From assembly GCF_035989885.1 (NCBI RefSeq), contig NZ_CP108518.1, positions 1,426,001 through 1,490,000 on the forward strand: DNA of 64,000 nucleotides, read 5' to 3'. Below, in pieces: positions 8,951 to 17,356 of the stretch. The translations under genes were made by a program, and so were the position numbers. The DNA comes from Streptomyces sp. NBC_01232 (lineage in GTDB: Bacteria > Actinomycetota > Actinomycetes > Streptomycetales > Streptomycetaceae). The notes below the pieces were generated by a model. The model worked only from the letters and a program-made list of their open reading frames with translations. It was not told the origin of the DNA and made no database searches. The stretch's first letter is position 1, and each line of letters begins with the position of its first letter.

Positions 8951-9925
8951 TCAGGCGCGCGACGCTGCCACGGGGGCCGCGGCCTCCGGGAGGGACGCCG
9001 GGAGGGCGAAGGTCTCGGCGAGGAGTTCGTACGAGCGCCGGCGGTCGGACGGATCGCAGGTCAGGGTGTTGACGATCAGCTCGTCCACGCCGTGGCTCCC
9101 GGCGAGGGCCGTCAGGGTCGCGGACACCTGCTCCGGCGCCCCGGAGACCAGGGCCGCGCGGTGCACCTTGGCCCGTTCCAGCTCCGCGCCCGTCCAGCGG
9201 TGGCGGCGCGTGGTCTCGTACGACGGCAGCGGGCCGTCCTGGCCGAGGTCCTTGCGGGCGCGCCACAGCAGCAAGCTCTGGGCCAGTTCCTCCGCGCGGC
9301 CGGCGCTGTCCGCCGTCACCACGCGGACCGCGAGCGCGCCGCCCGGCCTCACGCCGGTGGAGGTACGGAACCGGGCGCGGTAGTCCTCGATCGCCTCCCG
9401 GCCGCCGACCGGGGAGAAGAAGTGCCCGAAGGCGAACCGTGTCCCCAGCAGTCCGGCCAGTCGCGCCGATTCGCGTCCCGCGCCCAGCAGCCACATCTGC
9501 GGCGGGACCGGCGCGTGCGGGACGACCCCGCCCTCGCCCAGCAGTGCGCGCAGGTCCGCCAGCCGCTGCGGGAAGTCGCGGGCGGGGCCGCCGGCCCGGC
9601 CGATCCCGAGGTCGACGCGTCCCGGGTGGAGGGAGGCCAGTACGCCGAACACCTCGGCCACCTTCGCCGGGTCGTAGCGCGGCAGCAGCACACCGCCGGT
9701 GCCGATCCGCATCCGCGAGGTGCGGGCGAGCAGTGTGCCCGCGAGGATCTCCGGCGCGCTGCTCGCGAAGCCCGGCGAGTCGTGGTGTTCGGCGACCCAG
9801 TAGCGGGTGTAGCCGAGTTCGTCGGCGCTGCGGGCCAGGTCCACGGACGCGCGCAGCGCCTGGTCCGGGGTGTGGTCCTCGCCGACGGGGGTCTGGTCCA
9901 GTACGGACAGTCGCAGCTTCGTCAT
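8951..9925 (-). CDS. luciferase-like (LLM class) flavin oxidoreductase
   Basis: FMN- or F420-dependent TIM-barrel oxidoreductase of 324 residues, in the alkanal-monooxygenase-like branch. The start MTKLRLSVLDQTPVG, the TRYWVAEHHD segment (~40-50) and the LHPGRVDLGIGRAGG segment (~105-119) are hallmark motifs of the MsnO8/YhbW-type LLM group. It is the third gene of an operon after an esterase and an unknown protein, with a 13-base gap. The partner suggests oxidation of a small organic substrate released by the esterase; nothing identifies the molecule. Confidence 0.9.
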   Translation of the reverse strand: MTKLRLSVLDQTPVGEDHTPDQALRASVDLARSADELGYTRYWVAEHHDSPGFASSAPEILAGTLLARTSRMRIGTGGVLLPRYDPAKVAEVFGVLASLHPGRVDLGIGRAGGPARDFPQRLADLRALLGEGGVVPHAPVPPQMWLLGAGRESARLAGLLGTRFAFGHFFSPVGGREAIEDYRARFRTSTGVRPGGALAVRVVTADSAGRAEELAQSLLLWRARKDLGQDGPLPSYETTRRHRWTGAELERAKVHRAALVSGAPEQVSATLTALAGSHGVDELIVNTLTCDPSDRRRSYELLAETFALPASLPEAAAPVAASRA

Positions 9926-9938
9926 GACGGGCCGCCTT

Positions 9939-10463
9939 TCAGTGCTGGTGGGCGGGGAGACCAGTGGCGCCCGCCATCGTCGCGGGCACGATCCTGAAGT
10001 CCCGTTCGAAGACGAGGTTGTGGAGGTCGGCGGCGGCGATCGCGTGCAGGGTGGGCAGTTCGGCGGCGGCCTGCGCGTCGTCGAAGACGTTCAGCGGCCA
10101 TTCTGAGACCGTCGCTCCGCGCAGGTGCGGGTGGTGGAAGGAGGCTCCGTAGTGCGCGTACAGCGTGACGGGCGGGATGTCGGCGGCCGACTGCTCGTCC
10201 CACCACAGGGTCCAGGCGTGGAAGAGGCTGCCGTCGTCGGCGCGTTGCACACCGCTGGCGTCGATCACGCCCTGCCCGAGGAGCAGTTCGTCGTTGAGCT
10301 CGCCGAGCGCCCGGCGGGCGTACGGGTCCAGCAGGCGCGCGGCGGTACGGAAGTGCTCCTCCTTGTCGGGCCGGGTGACGGCACCGCCGTGGATGCCGTC
10401 GCGCAGATCGGCGAAGTGGCGCAGCAGGGCGTCGAGGTTGGGGACGCCGGAGGTGGTGGTCAT
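9939..10463 (-). CDS. hypothetical protein, middle gene of esterase operon
   Basis: 174-residue soluble protein not recognised. It has no signal peptide, no membrane segment and no clear catalytic motif; FHAWTLWWDEQ (~95-105) and a His-rich SFHHPHLRG segment (~120-128) stand out. Its ATG lies one base after the esterase stop, so translation is coupled, and the LLM oxidoreductase follows after 13 bases. A role next to the flavoenzyme, for example as an accessory or SnoaL-like cyclase-type fold, is possible but not supported by any visible motif. GC-rich third positions confirm it is coding. Confidence 0.65.
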   Translation of the reverse strand: MTTTSGVPNLDALLRHFADLRDGIHGGAVTRPDKEEHFRTAARLLDPYARRALGELNDELLLGQGVIDASGVQRADDGSLFHAWTLWWDEQSAADIPPVTLYAHYGASFHHPHLRGATVSEWPLNVFDDAQAAAELPTLHAIAAADLHNLVFERDFRIVPATMAGATGLPAHQH

Positions 10464-10464
10464 G

Positions 10465-11304
10465 TCAGCTCCAGTTCGGTGAGTGAGGGAGGAAGGGGTG
10501 CAGGGCCCGTCCCAGCCAGCCGCGCAGCGACGCGGCCGGGTGGTGCCCGCCGGGGCCGCGGCCGGGTTGCAGGAACGCCCCGTGTCCCGTCTGCCGGAAT
10601 TCCCGCAGGGTGACCTCCACCCCGGCGGCCCGCAGGAGCCGCCCGTAGTGGTGCACGTCGTCGCCGACGGGATCGAGGTCGCCGGTGGCGAGGACGGCCG
10701 GTGCGAGTCCGCGCAGGTCGGCGGCCTCGAAGGGGGTGCTGTGCAGGCGTGTGCCGTCCGCGGCCACCGGGCGGCCCGGCTGCCGGTAGTCCTGCCAGGC
10801 CGCCATCAGGTAGGAGGCCGTGGGGAAGAGGTCGGGGAAGCGGTGGTACGAGGCCGCCGCGCACCCGGGGTCGAGCGGCGGGTACGCCAGTACCTGTGCG
10901 GCCAGCGGGATCCCGCGGTCGCGGCAGACGAGCGCGGCGGAGGCGGCGAGGGTGCCGCCGGCGCTGTCCCCGCCGACGGCCAGGACGGGCGGGGCACCGC
11001 CCGGCCGGTCCTGCTCCCCGGCCCAGGCCAGGGCGGACAGGACGTCCTCGACCATGGCCGGGTGGCGTACGTCGGGAGCCAGGCGGTAGTCCACGCTCAC
11101 GACGCCGAAGCCGGACGTCTGGGCGAGTTCGGCCGTGGCGCCGTGCCAGTCCTGGGCGGATCCGGCGCGCCAGCTGCCTCCGTGGGCCCACACCAGCCAG
11201 CCCTGCGGTGACCCGGTGCCCGGCCGGTAGGCCCGGGCGGGAAGAGGGCCGGACGCGGAGGGGACGGACACCTGCTCCCAGCTGACGACGGTGGGTGCGG
11301 CCAT
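10465..11304 (-). CDS. alpha/beta hydrolase (hormone-sensitive-lipase family esterase)
   Basis: Carboxylesterase of 279 residues. The oxyanion HGG motif is at 41-43, the nucleophile elbow GDSAGG at 112-117 (Ser114), GDLDPVGDD holds the likely catalytic Asp, and GHGAF near the C-terminus the His. These define the HSL/type IV esterase family. ATG 11304 follows GGAAAGGAAC; the open frame to 11412 is not needed. It leads an operon with the unknown gene (one-base gap) and the LLM oxidoreductase. No signal peptide, so it acts on an intracellular ester. Confidence 0.88.
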   Translation of the reverse strand: MAAPTVVSWEQVSVPSASGPLPARAYRPGTGSPQGWLVWAHGGSWRAGSAQDWHGATAELAQTSGFGVVSVDYRLAPDVRHPAMVEDVLSALAWAGEQDRPGGAPPVLAVGGDSAGGTLAASAALVCRDRGIPLAAQVLAYPPLDPGCAAASYHRFPDLFPTASYLMAAWQDYRQPGRPVAADGTRLHSTPFEAADLRGLAPAVLATGDLDPVGDDVHHYGRLLRAAGVEVTLREFRQTGHGAFLQPGRGPGGHHPAASLRGWLGRALHPFLPHSPNWS

Positions 11305-11416
11305 CGGGGTTCCTTTCCATCGGTAGCCGGCGCTCGCGCCGGGCCCGGGGCCAACGTTCGCGGCCGGGGCAGGGCTGTCACAAGGCGGAGTTGCCTTAGT
11401 GGAGGCACGCACTTCG

Positions 11417-12826
11417 TCAGTGGGACCGCCTGGTGCGCAGGAAGAGTGCGGTGGTGAGGGTGCCGACGAGGACGATGGCGGTGTTCACGATGACCGCGGT
11501 CGTGATCCCGTCATGGATGTCGGTGTTCGCGGCGGCGATGGCCGACATGACCGGCGTGCCCATCGTGATGCCGATCTGCTGGGTCATCGTCGCCAGACCC
11601 GTCGCCATACCCTGCTCGTGATCCGGAAGCCCCGTCGTCGCCGTCACCATGAACCCGACGATCACCAGCATGTTCCCCACACCACCCGCAAAGGTGGCGG
11701 TCAACAGCAGCCACATGCTCGACGAGGTCTCACCCAGCGCGATCAGACTCAGCGTCGCCACCGCCTGCAGCACACCACCCACGATCAGCGTGGCGCGGGT
11801 GCTCGTCGCGGCAATCACCCGCGGCGCGACCGAACCACCGATCACCGTGCCGACACCCAGCACACCGAACGACAGACCCGCCGCCAGCGGAGAGAAGTCC
11901 AGCACTTCCTGCAGATACAACGTCATCAGGAAGACCAGACTCGTCTCCGTCAGGAACGCGATCAGACCCGCAATATTGCCCCAGGCCACCGTCTTCTTCT
12001 TCAGCACCGACACCGGCACCAAAGGAGCCGCACTCTTCGACTCGACCGCATAGAACACCACCAGCAGCACCACACCCGCCGCCAGCCAGCCCAGCGCACC
12101 GCCCGAGCCCCAGCCGTGCTCACCCGCCTGCGTCAGACCGTAAATCAGCGCAAGAAGACCCAGCGTCACGGCCGTCGCACCCGGCAGGTCCAGCTTCGGA
12201 CGCACCGACGGACGCGACTCCTTGATCACCACCGGAGCGATGAACAACACCGCCAGCGCCACCGGCACGTTGATGAAGAACGCCCACCGCCACGAGAGCA
12301 GATCCGTCAGAACACCACCCAGGATCGCCCCCGTCGTGAAACCCGCCGACATCAACGCACCGTTCAAGCCCAGCGCCTTCTGACGCAGCGGACCCTCCGG
12401 GAACGAAGTCGTCAGCAGAGACAGACCCGCCGGCGTCACCGCCGCCGTCGCCAGACCCTGGAACACACGGGCAACCAGCAGCATCTCCGGACTCGTCGCC
12501 AGACCACCCGCCAGCGACGACAGACCCAGCACCGCCAGACCCACCAGGAACAGCCGACGCCGACCGAACAGGTCCGCCACCCGACCGAACAACAACGTGA
12601 AACCAGCAGCACACAGTGCGAACGACGTCGCGATCCACTGCAGATTCGACAACGAGAAACCAAGCCCGTCACCGATCACCGGCAACGCCACATTCAGAAT
12701 CGAGAAATCAACCGCCAGCATGAACTGCGCCACCAGCAGCACCACAAGAACCAACTTCAGACGCCCGTCCAGACGAACGGGCCCCTCAGTTCCCGTATCG
12801 ACCCGAGCACCCTCGACAACCGACAT
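11417..12826 (-). CDS. DHA2-family 14-TM drug/metabolite exporter (copy 1)
   Basis: Proton-driven major-facilitator exporter of the EmrB/QacA type, 469 residues with 14 predicted helices. Family motifs are visible: FSILNVALPVIG in helix 1 and LFGRVADLFGRRRLFL (motif A) between helices 2 and 3. The gene at 22799-24250 is a gapless near-copy at a constant offset of 11,400 bases, with 170 identical bases at the 5' end. The 5' part is richer in A/T codons than its neighbours. A GAGAGGAT site lies rather far upstream of ATG 12826. It is divergent from an XRE regulator, with inverted repeats between them, so substrate-induced export controlled by that regulator is likely. Confidence 0.92.
   Translation of the reverse strand: MSVVEGARVDTGTEGPVRLDGRLKLVLVVLLVAQFMLAVDFSILNVALPVIGDGLGFSLSNLQWIATSFALCAAGFTLLFGRVADLFGRRRLFLVGLAVLGLSSLAGGLATSPEMLLVARVFQGLATAAVTPAGLSLLTTSFPEGPLRQKALGLNGALMSAGFTTGAILGGVLTDLLSWRWAFFINVPVALAVLFIAPVVIKESRPSVRPKLDLPGATAVTLGLLALIYGLTQAGEHGWGSGGALGWLAAGVVLLVVFYAVESKSAAPLVPVSVLKKKTVAWGNIAGLIAFLTETSLVFLMTLYLQEVLDFSPLAAGLSFGVLGVGTVIGGSVAPRVIAATSTRATLIVGGVLQAVATLSLIALGETSSSMWLLLTATFAGGVGNMLVIVGFMVTATTGLPDHEQGMATGLATMTQQIGITMGTPVMSAIAAANTDIHDGITTAVIVNTAIVLVGTLTTALFLRTRRSH
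12618..12787. repeat. 170-bp segment identical to 24018-24187
   Basis: The 5' coding end of exporter copy 1 is base-for-base identical to the same part of copy 2. Just outside, mismatches appear at 12617 and 12788, and the rest of the genes is less similar. Such a sharp boundary suits recent gene conversion. Confidence 0.9.
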
Positions 12827-12849
12827 CGCCGACCCACATCCTCTCGATC

Positions 12850-12868
12850 ACGCAACGAGCTGTTGCGT
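12850..12868. promoter_or_regulatory. inverted repeat upstream of exporter copy 1
   Basis: ACGCAAC (12850-12856) and GTTGCGT (12862-12868) form a perfect seven-base inverted repeat with five bases between, 24-42 bases upstream of the exporter start. The position suits an operator or the exporter's promoter region. Confidence 0.45.
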
Positions 12869-12905
12869 CATCGACTCTGGATCGGCCGGAGAGGGTTACC
12901 CAGCC

Positions 12906-12946
12906 CCCTGGTTGTGCTGGCGCCGGGCAAGCTAGCACTCCCAGGG
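12906..12946. promoter_or_regulatory. interrupted two-part palindrome in divergent promoter
   Basis: CCCTGG-2-GTGCT (12906-12918) is mirrored by AGCAC-2-CCAGGG (12934-12946) around a 15-base centre. The equal two-base gaps on both sides make it a good operator candidate for the XRE regulator that starts at 12996. Confidence 0.5.
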
Positions 12947-12995
12947 CCACCTTCACGGGCACCGATCGGCGCCCTCCCCCGGCACACTGGAACGT

Positions 12996-13916
12996 ATGGA
13001 CACACCGACTGCCCTGGGCGAGTTCCTCCGCACTCGTCGCGCCCAGCTCCAGCCCGAGGACGTCGGGCTCCCCACCCACGGCACCCGTCGGCGCGTACCC
13101 GGGCTGCGGCGCGAGGAGCTCGCCCTGCTGGCCGGCGTGAGCATCACGTACTACACCCACCTGGAGCAGGGGCAGAGCACGAACGCCTCGGACAGCGTCC
13201 TCGACGCTCTGGCCCGCGCCCTGCGCCTGACCCCGGACGAGCACGCGCACCTGATGAACCTGGCCCGGCCGCCGCGCGCCAAGCGGGCCCAGTCGCCGCG
13301 TCCCGAGTACGCCCGCAACACCACGCGCCGGCTGATCGCCGCGATGCCGCAGGTCCCGGCCGTCGTCCTGGACGGCCGCAACAACGTGCTCGCCTGGAAT
13401 CCGCTGGGCCACGCCCTGCTCGCGGGGCACGTCGACATGGCGAGCCCCGACGATCCGGCCGTCCGCCCGAACCTCACGCGGATGCTGTTCCTCGACCCGC
13501 ACACCCGGGAGCTCTACACGGACTGGAAGAGCGAGGCCCGGGTCGCCCTGGCGGCCCTGCGCCTGGTCGCCGGGCGCAATCCGCAGGACCGTGCGCTCGC
13601 GGAGCTGATCGGGTCCCTGATGCTGCAGAGCCCCGACTTCGCCTCCCTGTGGTCGAAGCACCCCGTACGGGACTGCACCGTCGGCACCAAGACGCTGCAC
13701 CATCCGGTCGTGGGGCCTCTCACCCTCGATTTCGAGAACCTGCACCTCACCGACGGCACCAACCACCGGATGCTGCTCTACAGCGCCCCCGAGTCCTCTC
13801 CCTCCGACGCGGCGCTGCGCATGCTGTCGAGCCTGACCGCCGGTCCGGCGGCCGCTCCCGGGCACGGCAGCCCGAAGCCCGCGGCGGCGGATGCCGACGC
13901 GGGCGGAGAGCAGTAG
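12996..13916 (+). CDS. XRE-family regulator with MmyB-type ligand domain
   Basis: DNA-binding transcription factor of 306 residues. An N-terminal helix-turn-helix (LRREELALLAGVSITYYTHLEQG, within ~38-62) is followed by the MmyB-like ligand-binding domain (AMPQVPAVVLDGRNNVLAWNPLGHAL near 112-140), a PAS-like fold that binds fatty acids in MmyB-like proteins. The C-terminal ~30 residues are low complexity. Streptomycete members usually control a divergently transcribed oxidoreductase or exporter; here that is the DHA2 exporter at 12826. The inverted repeats between the two genes are candidate operators. It ends 28 bases from the convergent acyltransferase gene. Confidence 0.9.
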   Translation: MDTPTALGEFLRTRRAQLQPEDVGLPTHGTRRRVPGLRREELALLAGVSITYYTHLEQGQSTNASDSVLDALARALRLTPDEHAHLMNLARPPRAKRAQSPRPEYARNTTRRLIAAMPQVPAVVLDGRNNVLAWNPLGHALLAGHVDMASPDDPAVRPNLTRMLFLDPHTRELYTDWKSEARVALAALRLVAGRNPQDRALAELIGSLMLQSPDFASLWSKHPVRDCTVGTKTLHHPVVGPLTLDFENLHLTDGTNHRMLLYSAPESSPSDAALRMLSSLTAGPAAAPGHGSPKPAAADADAGGEQ

Positions 13917-13944
13917 GGCGGAGGGCAGCGGACAGGATCGCCGG

Positions 13945-15168
13945 TCAGTCGCGGGCGGCCGCGGTGACCGGGGTCCGCTCGCCGGCCGGCTCAGGGGCTG
14001 CCGGAGCCGGGTCCGGGACCGGCTTTGCACGAGGCCTGGCGCGCCCGAAGCGGCGCATGGCGGGCATCTCGACGAAGCGGAACAGGAGCCAGCCGCCCAG
14101 CAGCGAGGCCGCGAAGAATCCGGCGATCACCAGCAGGGCGACCGGGACGCTGTAGGTGTTCTCACCCAGCAGCGAGCGGAGGTAGAAGATCGTGACGCCC
14201 TGGACGAGGTAGAAGCCGAAGGACACCTCGCCGAGCCAGACCATGGGCCGGCTGCGCAGGAAGGTGGCGCGGCCGTCCACGTCGGCCTGGGCGGTGGCTC
14301 CGATGAGTGCGGCGACCGGGACGATCGTCGCGACGACGAATCCGTATTGGAACGGGGCGATCATGGCCGCGGCGTAGCCCAGGACGGTCAGGACGAGGGC
14401 GGCGCCGAAGCCGACGCGCCGCGGCCAGAGGCCGGCCAGGACGACGCGGGCGAGCAGGATGCCGAGGGCGAACTCGAACACGCGGCCCAGCGGCAGCAGG
14501 TAGCCGAACCAGAACTGCATGTCGGAGACGGGCGTGATGGCCGACTTCGGGGTGTCGGGGACGACGTAGGTCGAGATCAGCTGGACGGCGACCATGCCGA
14601 CGACCATCAGGGCGCTCCACACCCACAGGGCGGAGCCCCGGATCCTGCGGATCGCAACGATGAGCAGCGGGAAGAGCACGTAGAAGAGCAGCTCGCTGCC
14701 GAGGGACCAGCTCGGCGGGTTCACGCTGAGGTTGACGCTCGCCTGCGGGAACCAGGTGTGGACGAGGAGCAGGTTCGGCAGCCAGTCGGCGACGCTGGTG
14801 ACGGCGGCGCCGGCGAAGAGGATCATCGCGGCGGCGAAGACGACGACGTGGTTCGGGAAGATCTTCAGGAGTCTTCGGCGCAGGAAGGCTGTGACGCGCT
14901 CACCCGGCCGTGAGGCCCATGCGAGGACGAAGCCGGAGAGCACGAAGAAGAACGAGACGCCGAGGTAGCCGGCCTTGCTGAAGGCCGTGGAGAACCCGTC
15001 GGCGATCGAGGCGTCGGCAAAGGGGTTGATCGGGGCGTTCGGCGGTATCGGGGAGTCGGTCAGGGACGAGTGGAAGAAGAAGACCAGGAGCGCGGCGAAG
15101 AACCGCAGGCCGGTGAGGGAGGGCAGCTTCGCCCGCTTCGCTGCTTCGGAGGGCGTCGTGGAGGCCAC
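13945..15168 (-). CDS. acyltransferase-3 (OafA/YrhL) membrane protein
   Basis: Membrane O-acyltransferase of 407 residues with about ten helices. SLTGLRFFAALLVFFFHSS (17-35) carries the family's early R and H, and GVSFFFVLSGFVLAW (~70-84) is the second conserved motif. Relatives acylate exported sugars, peptidoglycan or antibiotics such as macrolides. It follows the propeller gene by 127 bases in the same direction, behind a UDP-GlcNAc 2-epimerase and a cupin, so a sugar or sugar-derived metabolite is the likely acceptor. Confidence 0.9.
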   Translation of the reverse strand: MASTTPSEAAKRAKLPSLTGLRFFAALLVFFFHSSLTDSPIPPNAPINPFADASIADGFSTAFSKAGYLGVSFFFVLSGFVLAWASRPGERVTAFLRRRLLKIFPNHVVVFAAAMILFAGAAVTSVADWLPNLLLVHTWFPQASVNLSVNPPSWSLGSELLFYVLFPLLIVAIRRIRGSALWVWSALMVVGMVAVQLISTYVVPDTPKSAITPVSDMQFWFGYLLPLGRVFEFALGILLARVVLAGLWPRRVGFGAALVLTVLGYAAAMIAPFQYGFVVATIVPVAALIGATAQADVDGRATFLRSRPMVWLGEVSFGFYLVQGVTIFYLRSLLGENTYSVPVALLVIAGFFAASLLGGWLLFRFVEMPAMRRFGRARPRAKPVPDPAPAAPEPAGERTPVTAAARD

Positions 15169-15295
15169 AGGAGATCGCTCTTTCGGGAGTGGGGTTCGTC
15201 GGGGGGGCAGCCGCCGGGACCGGGCTCCGCCGTGCGGTGCGCGGTCCCGGCGGCACGAAGGGGCGTACGGGACTGCCGGGAGGGACGGAACGGGC

Positions 15296-16549
15296 CTACT
15301 GGTCGATCTCGTTGCGGTAGACCATGAGCTTGGCGTCCTTGGCCACGTAGTAGTTCTGGACGGAGTACGCGATGGTGGCGAAGTCGAGGCGCCCGTCCCC
15401 GTTGAAGTCGGCGGTGGCGATGCGGGCGACGGATTCCTCGGAGACCCGCCACTTGGCCCAGACGCCGTTGGCCGCGTCGATCGCCTTGTAGTACATGACG
15501 CCCTGCCACGGCCACGGTCCGCGCAGGGCCACGAGGAACTCCTCGTCGCCGTCGCCGTCGAAGTCGGCGCAGACGATCTGGTGGCCGGGGCCCTCGCCGT
15601 TCTCGTTGGGGTCGCCGTACACGTCGAGCAGGACGCGGTTCCAGCCCTCGCCGCCGCCGGCCTTGGTGTAGACGGCCACGGTGTTGCCGTGGAAGGGCTC
15701 GATCGCGGCGACGTAGGCCATCGGGTCGTCGCCGAGCCGGCCCGCGTTGAGGTCGCCGCTGCCGCGGAAGCCTGTCTGCTCGAACTGTGTGAGCTCGCCG
15801 GTGCCGATCAGCTCGCGGACCCACTCCTGGCGGGCTTCGTCGAACCAGAGCCAGGTGACGCCCTCGTCGGAGGCCAGCAGCAGGGATTCGAGCTCGGAGC
15901 CGGGGACCAGGCCCTTCTTCTTCTCTGCGCCGTGGATCATCCGGAAGTGACTGTCGTCGATGACGGTCATCGGCCACTCCTCGGCCGTGTGCACGTCGTC
16001 GGGCTGCGTGAACAGCACGACGGGCAGTACGGCGTGGACGTCCTCCTTGGCGACGATCGGCAGGCCGATGATCTGGAGCCGGTCGGTGCGGGTGAAGTGG
16101 CCGGCGCGCAGGCGGTGCATGCCGGTGGCGCGGCCGACGTAGTGGCGCTTCCAGCGGGACTCGTCCTTGTCGGGGGTGCCCGGGTTCTCCAGCCAGTCGA
16201 TCTTGCCGCCTTCGGTGTTGGCGTCGTGGATCGTGCCGATCGGGCCGTAGAGGTCGTAGCAGACGATGACGTCGGGGTGGCCGTTGCCGCTGACGTCGGC
16301 GAAGTCGGCGCCGACGGGCATCTTGATGCGGTCGGCGATCAGCCGGCGGGTCCAGTCGCCGTCGTTCGCGTACCAGTAGATCTCGCCGAGGCGCAGCCCG
16401 TAGCCGAACAGGTCGGGCCGGCCGTCGCCGTCGATGTCGGGCGCCTCCAGCCAGTAGCCGTCGCGGAGCTGGTCGGCGACGATCTCGGCGGTGAACTTCG
16501 GGGCGCGCAGAGCGGTTTCGGTGCTCTTGCCGGTGCCGTTGGCGGTCAT
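15296..16549 (-). CDS. FG-GAP beta-propeller, aldos-2-ulose dehydratase-like propeller subunit
   Basis: 417-residue soluble protein with calcium-loop repeats DIDGDGRPD, DFDGDGDEE and DFNGDGRLD, the FG-GAP/VCBS signature of a seven-bladed propeller. Several stretches match, from memory, the propeller half of fungal aldos-2-ulose dehydratase (AUDH): GMHRLRAGHFTRTDR, PFHGNTVAVYTK and HQIVCADFDGDGDEEFLVA. Fungal AUDH converts 1,5-anhydrofructose or glucosone to pyranone-type products and carries its cupin domains on the same chain. Here the cupin is the gene just upstream, whose stop overlaps this start (ATGA). No signal peptide, so the enzyme is cytoplasmic. Activity as a split AUDH is inference. 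Confidence 0.78.
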   Translation of the reverse strand: MTANGTGKSTETALRAPKFTAEIVADQLRDGYWLEAPDIDGDGRPDLFGYGLRLGEIYWYANDGDWTRRLIADRIKMPVGADFADVSGNGHPDVIVCYDLYGPIGTIHDANTEGGKIDWLENPGTPDKDESRWKRHYVGRATGMHRLRAGHFTRTDRLQIIGLPIVAKEDVHAVLPVVLFTQPDDVHTAEEWPMTVIDDSHFRMIHGAEKKKGLVPGSELESLLLASDEGVTWLWFDEARQEWVRELIGTGELTQFEQTGFRGSGDLNAGRLGDDPMAYVAAIEPFHGNTVAVYTKAGGGEGWNRVLLDVYGDPNENGEGPGHQIVCADFDGDGDEEFLVALRGPWPWQGVMYYKAIDAANGVWAKWRVSEESVARIATADFNGDGRLDFATIAYSVQNYYVAKDAKLMVYRNEIDQ

Positions 16550-17334
16550 GAGTGGCTCTCCAGGGAGGTGAGGGCGGAGGTGGTCGCGGGGTGGAGGGTG
16601 CGCAGCGCGCGGGGCACGGGGTGGTACTCAATCGCGAGCCAGATGCAGTCGGTGTCGGCCCGGTACTGGTGCCAGGGGTAGTGGTAGGTGCACTGGGGGC
16701 CGGTGGCGCAGAACGGGTCCGGGGTGGTGTAGCCGGGGCTCATCAGGACGTCCTGGTAGAGCGAGGCGTGGTCGCTGTCCCGGAAGCGCTGCATCCGGCC
16801 CAGGCCGTGCACCTGGGTGTGGACCTCGATGAAGTCGTGGCTGTTGTGGACGGCGCAGTCGGTTCCGGCGGGTGAGAACCAGAGGTTGGCGCGGACGTTG
16901 AACTCGCGCAGGTCCATGGCGCTCTCGCGCTCGCCGAGTACGTGGGCCGGGTCGAACAGGACGGTGTTGATGTCGTCCTGGGGGCTGCGGTGGAGGGCGG
17001 TCTCGCGGGGGAACTCGCCGGGACCGAGGAGGTCGGCGAGGTGGGACCAGCCGGGTTCCGCGGTGATGCCGGTGATGTCGGTGCCGTCGGGGGCGCTGCG
17101 CAGGAGGAGGAGCGCGTCGGCCTTCTCGATGCGGGTGTCGGCGAGGACGGTCGAGGAGAGCGGGGGGATGGTCTTGCGGGGTGTCTCCGCGATGGTCACG
17201 GGGGTCACACCGGGGTTGACGACGATAGTGCGACCTTCGACGGTGTAGTCCACGGCGTCGCGGACGAGCGCGGCCCTCAGGTACGGGGTGCTGAAGTTCA
17301 GGGGGCGTTCGACGGCGGACGGGGTGGCGCTCAT
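16546..17334 (-). CDS. cupin protein, likely partner subunit of the AUDH-like propeller
   Basis: 262-residue protein with a C-terminal double-stranded beta-helix: AVHNSHDFIEVHTQ supplies His and Glu metal ligands and YHYPWHQYRADTDCIWLAIEYH forms the second half. The order and the PWH motif resemble the cupin part of fungal AUDH, which follows the propeller on one polypeptide; here it precedes the propeller as a separate gene with a four-base overlap. The N-terminal ~100 residues form a beta-rich domain of unknown use. It lies 22 bases behind the UDP-GlcNAc 2-epimerase gene, so the three should be cotranscribed. Confidence 0.7.
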   Translation of the reverse strand: MSATPSAVERPLNFSTPYLRAALVRDAVDYTVEGRTIVVNPGVTPVTIAETPRKTIPPLSSTVLADTRIEKADALLLLRSAPDGTDITGITAEPGWSHLADLLGPGEFPRETALHRSPQDDINTVLFDPAHVLGERESAMDLREFNVRANLWFSPAGTDCAVHNSHDFIEVHTQVHGLGRMQRFRDSDHASLYQDVLMSPGYTTPDPFCATGPQCTYHYPWHQYRADTDCIWLAIEYHPVPRALRTLHPATTSALTSLESHS

Positions 17335-17356
17335 GCGGCTGCTTCCTCTCCGGGGT

